Source: Sediminivirga luteola
Lineage (GTDB): Bacteria; Actinomycetota; Actinomycetes; Actinomycetales; Brevibacteriaceae
NCBI RefSeq assembly: GCF_014639315.1
Contig: NZ_BMFY01000014.1
Coordinates: forward strand, 59,462 to 123,461
Length of the DNA stretch: 64,000 nt
Reading direction: 5' to 3'
In this document: piece after piece, positions 63,940 through 64,000 of the stretch
Position numbering within the stretch: position 1 is the stretch's first letter
Layout of the letters: every line of letters starts with the position of its first letter
Translations under genes and position numbers: made by a program
The notes under the pieces: model-generated
Told to the model about the DNA's origin: nothing
Databases searched by the model: none
Seen by the model: only the letters and a program-made list of their open reading frames with translations

Positions 63940-64000
63940 TTAGGTGTTGGCGGGGAAGCCGAGGTTGATGCCCTCGGGGTCGGCTGCCGGGTCCGGCCAG
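63940..64000 (-). CDS. 3' end of an unidentified minus-strand gene
   Basis: A frame entering from the right edge ends at TAA (63940-63942) and encodes W-P-D-P-A-A-D-P-E-G-I-N-L-G-F-P-A-N-T at the C-terminus. Placement after a bidirectional terminator and sensible codon use support a real gene. Too short to identify. Confidence 0.5.
   Translation of the reverse strand, partial: WPDPAADPEGINLGFPANT

Overview
The window is high-GC actinobacterial DNA, most likely Micrococcales-like. The signs are many GTG/TTG starts, a very GC-rich third codon position, mycothiol-type and Crp-type actinobacterial families, the gene order dnaX-recR-lysC-asd, and a block (metallophosphoesterase, class A PBP, DUF4177, RidA, MBL hydrolase, Crp, nth, CoA pyrophosphatase, holin-like protein, acsA) that resembles one conserved in actinobacteria including mycobacteria. 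No rRNA, CRISPR array, insertion sequence or phage module was seen. The left edge cuts a MaoC gene and the right edge cuts a minus-strand gene. || Region 1 (1-9.7 kb): a catabolic cluster. A MaoC hydratase, SDR, acyl-CoA ligase, split biotin-dependent acyl-CoA carboxylase (carboxyltransferase, 70-residue biotin carrier, biotin carboxylase), VOC protein and enoyl-CoA hydratase form one tightly packed plus-strand operon, followed by an opposing TetR regulator and a YkvI-like membrane transporter. The logic is import, CoA activation, carboxylation, hydration and oxidation of an unidentified acid. Base composition looks less GC-rich than the rest, suggesting acquisition. This is the best candidate for an undescribed pathway. 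|| Region 2 (9.9-24.4 kb): DJ-1/PfpI protein, fatty-acid desaturase, tRNA-Ser(GGA), SRP RNA, a PadR-HAAS pair behind an 18-bp triple repeat, a MazG-like protein, a carbamoylase-type M20 hydrolase, a drug-type ABC exporter followed by a histidine kinase/response regulator pair, and an iron-siderophore ABC importer with a candidate DtxR/IdeR box. || Region 3 (24.5-31.4 kb): a secreted LGFP-repeat/SpoIID protein with near-identical 162-bp tandem repeats, a CDP-alcohol phosphatidyltransferase, a membrane protein, a sirtuin, a TIGR03085 protein, a DUF1707 protein, a PIN-domain remnant and a GNAT acetyltransferase. || Region 4 (31.5-44.5 kb): recQ, dnaX with a very long low-complexity tail, recR, lysC with an internal start, asd, then a zinc block (ABC importer with a His-rich binding protein, NUDIX protein, CDF zinc exporter). 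|| Region 5 (44.7-64 kb): the cell-envelope/Crp/acsA block described above, a Gln-rich four-helix membrane protein, acetamidase, PQQ-type sugar dehydrogenase, DUF3152 protein, and a class III aminotransferase divergent from a PucR regulator. || A recurring theme is leaderless transcription: at eleven protein genes a TANNNT -10 hexamer sits 6-7 nt before the start codon, so the start codon would be at or next to the mRNA 5' end. Starts were chosen accordingly.
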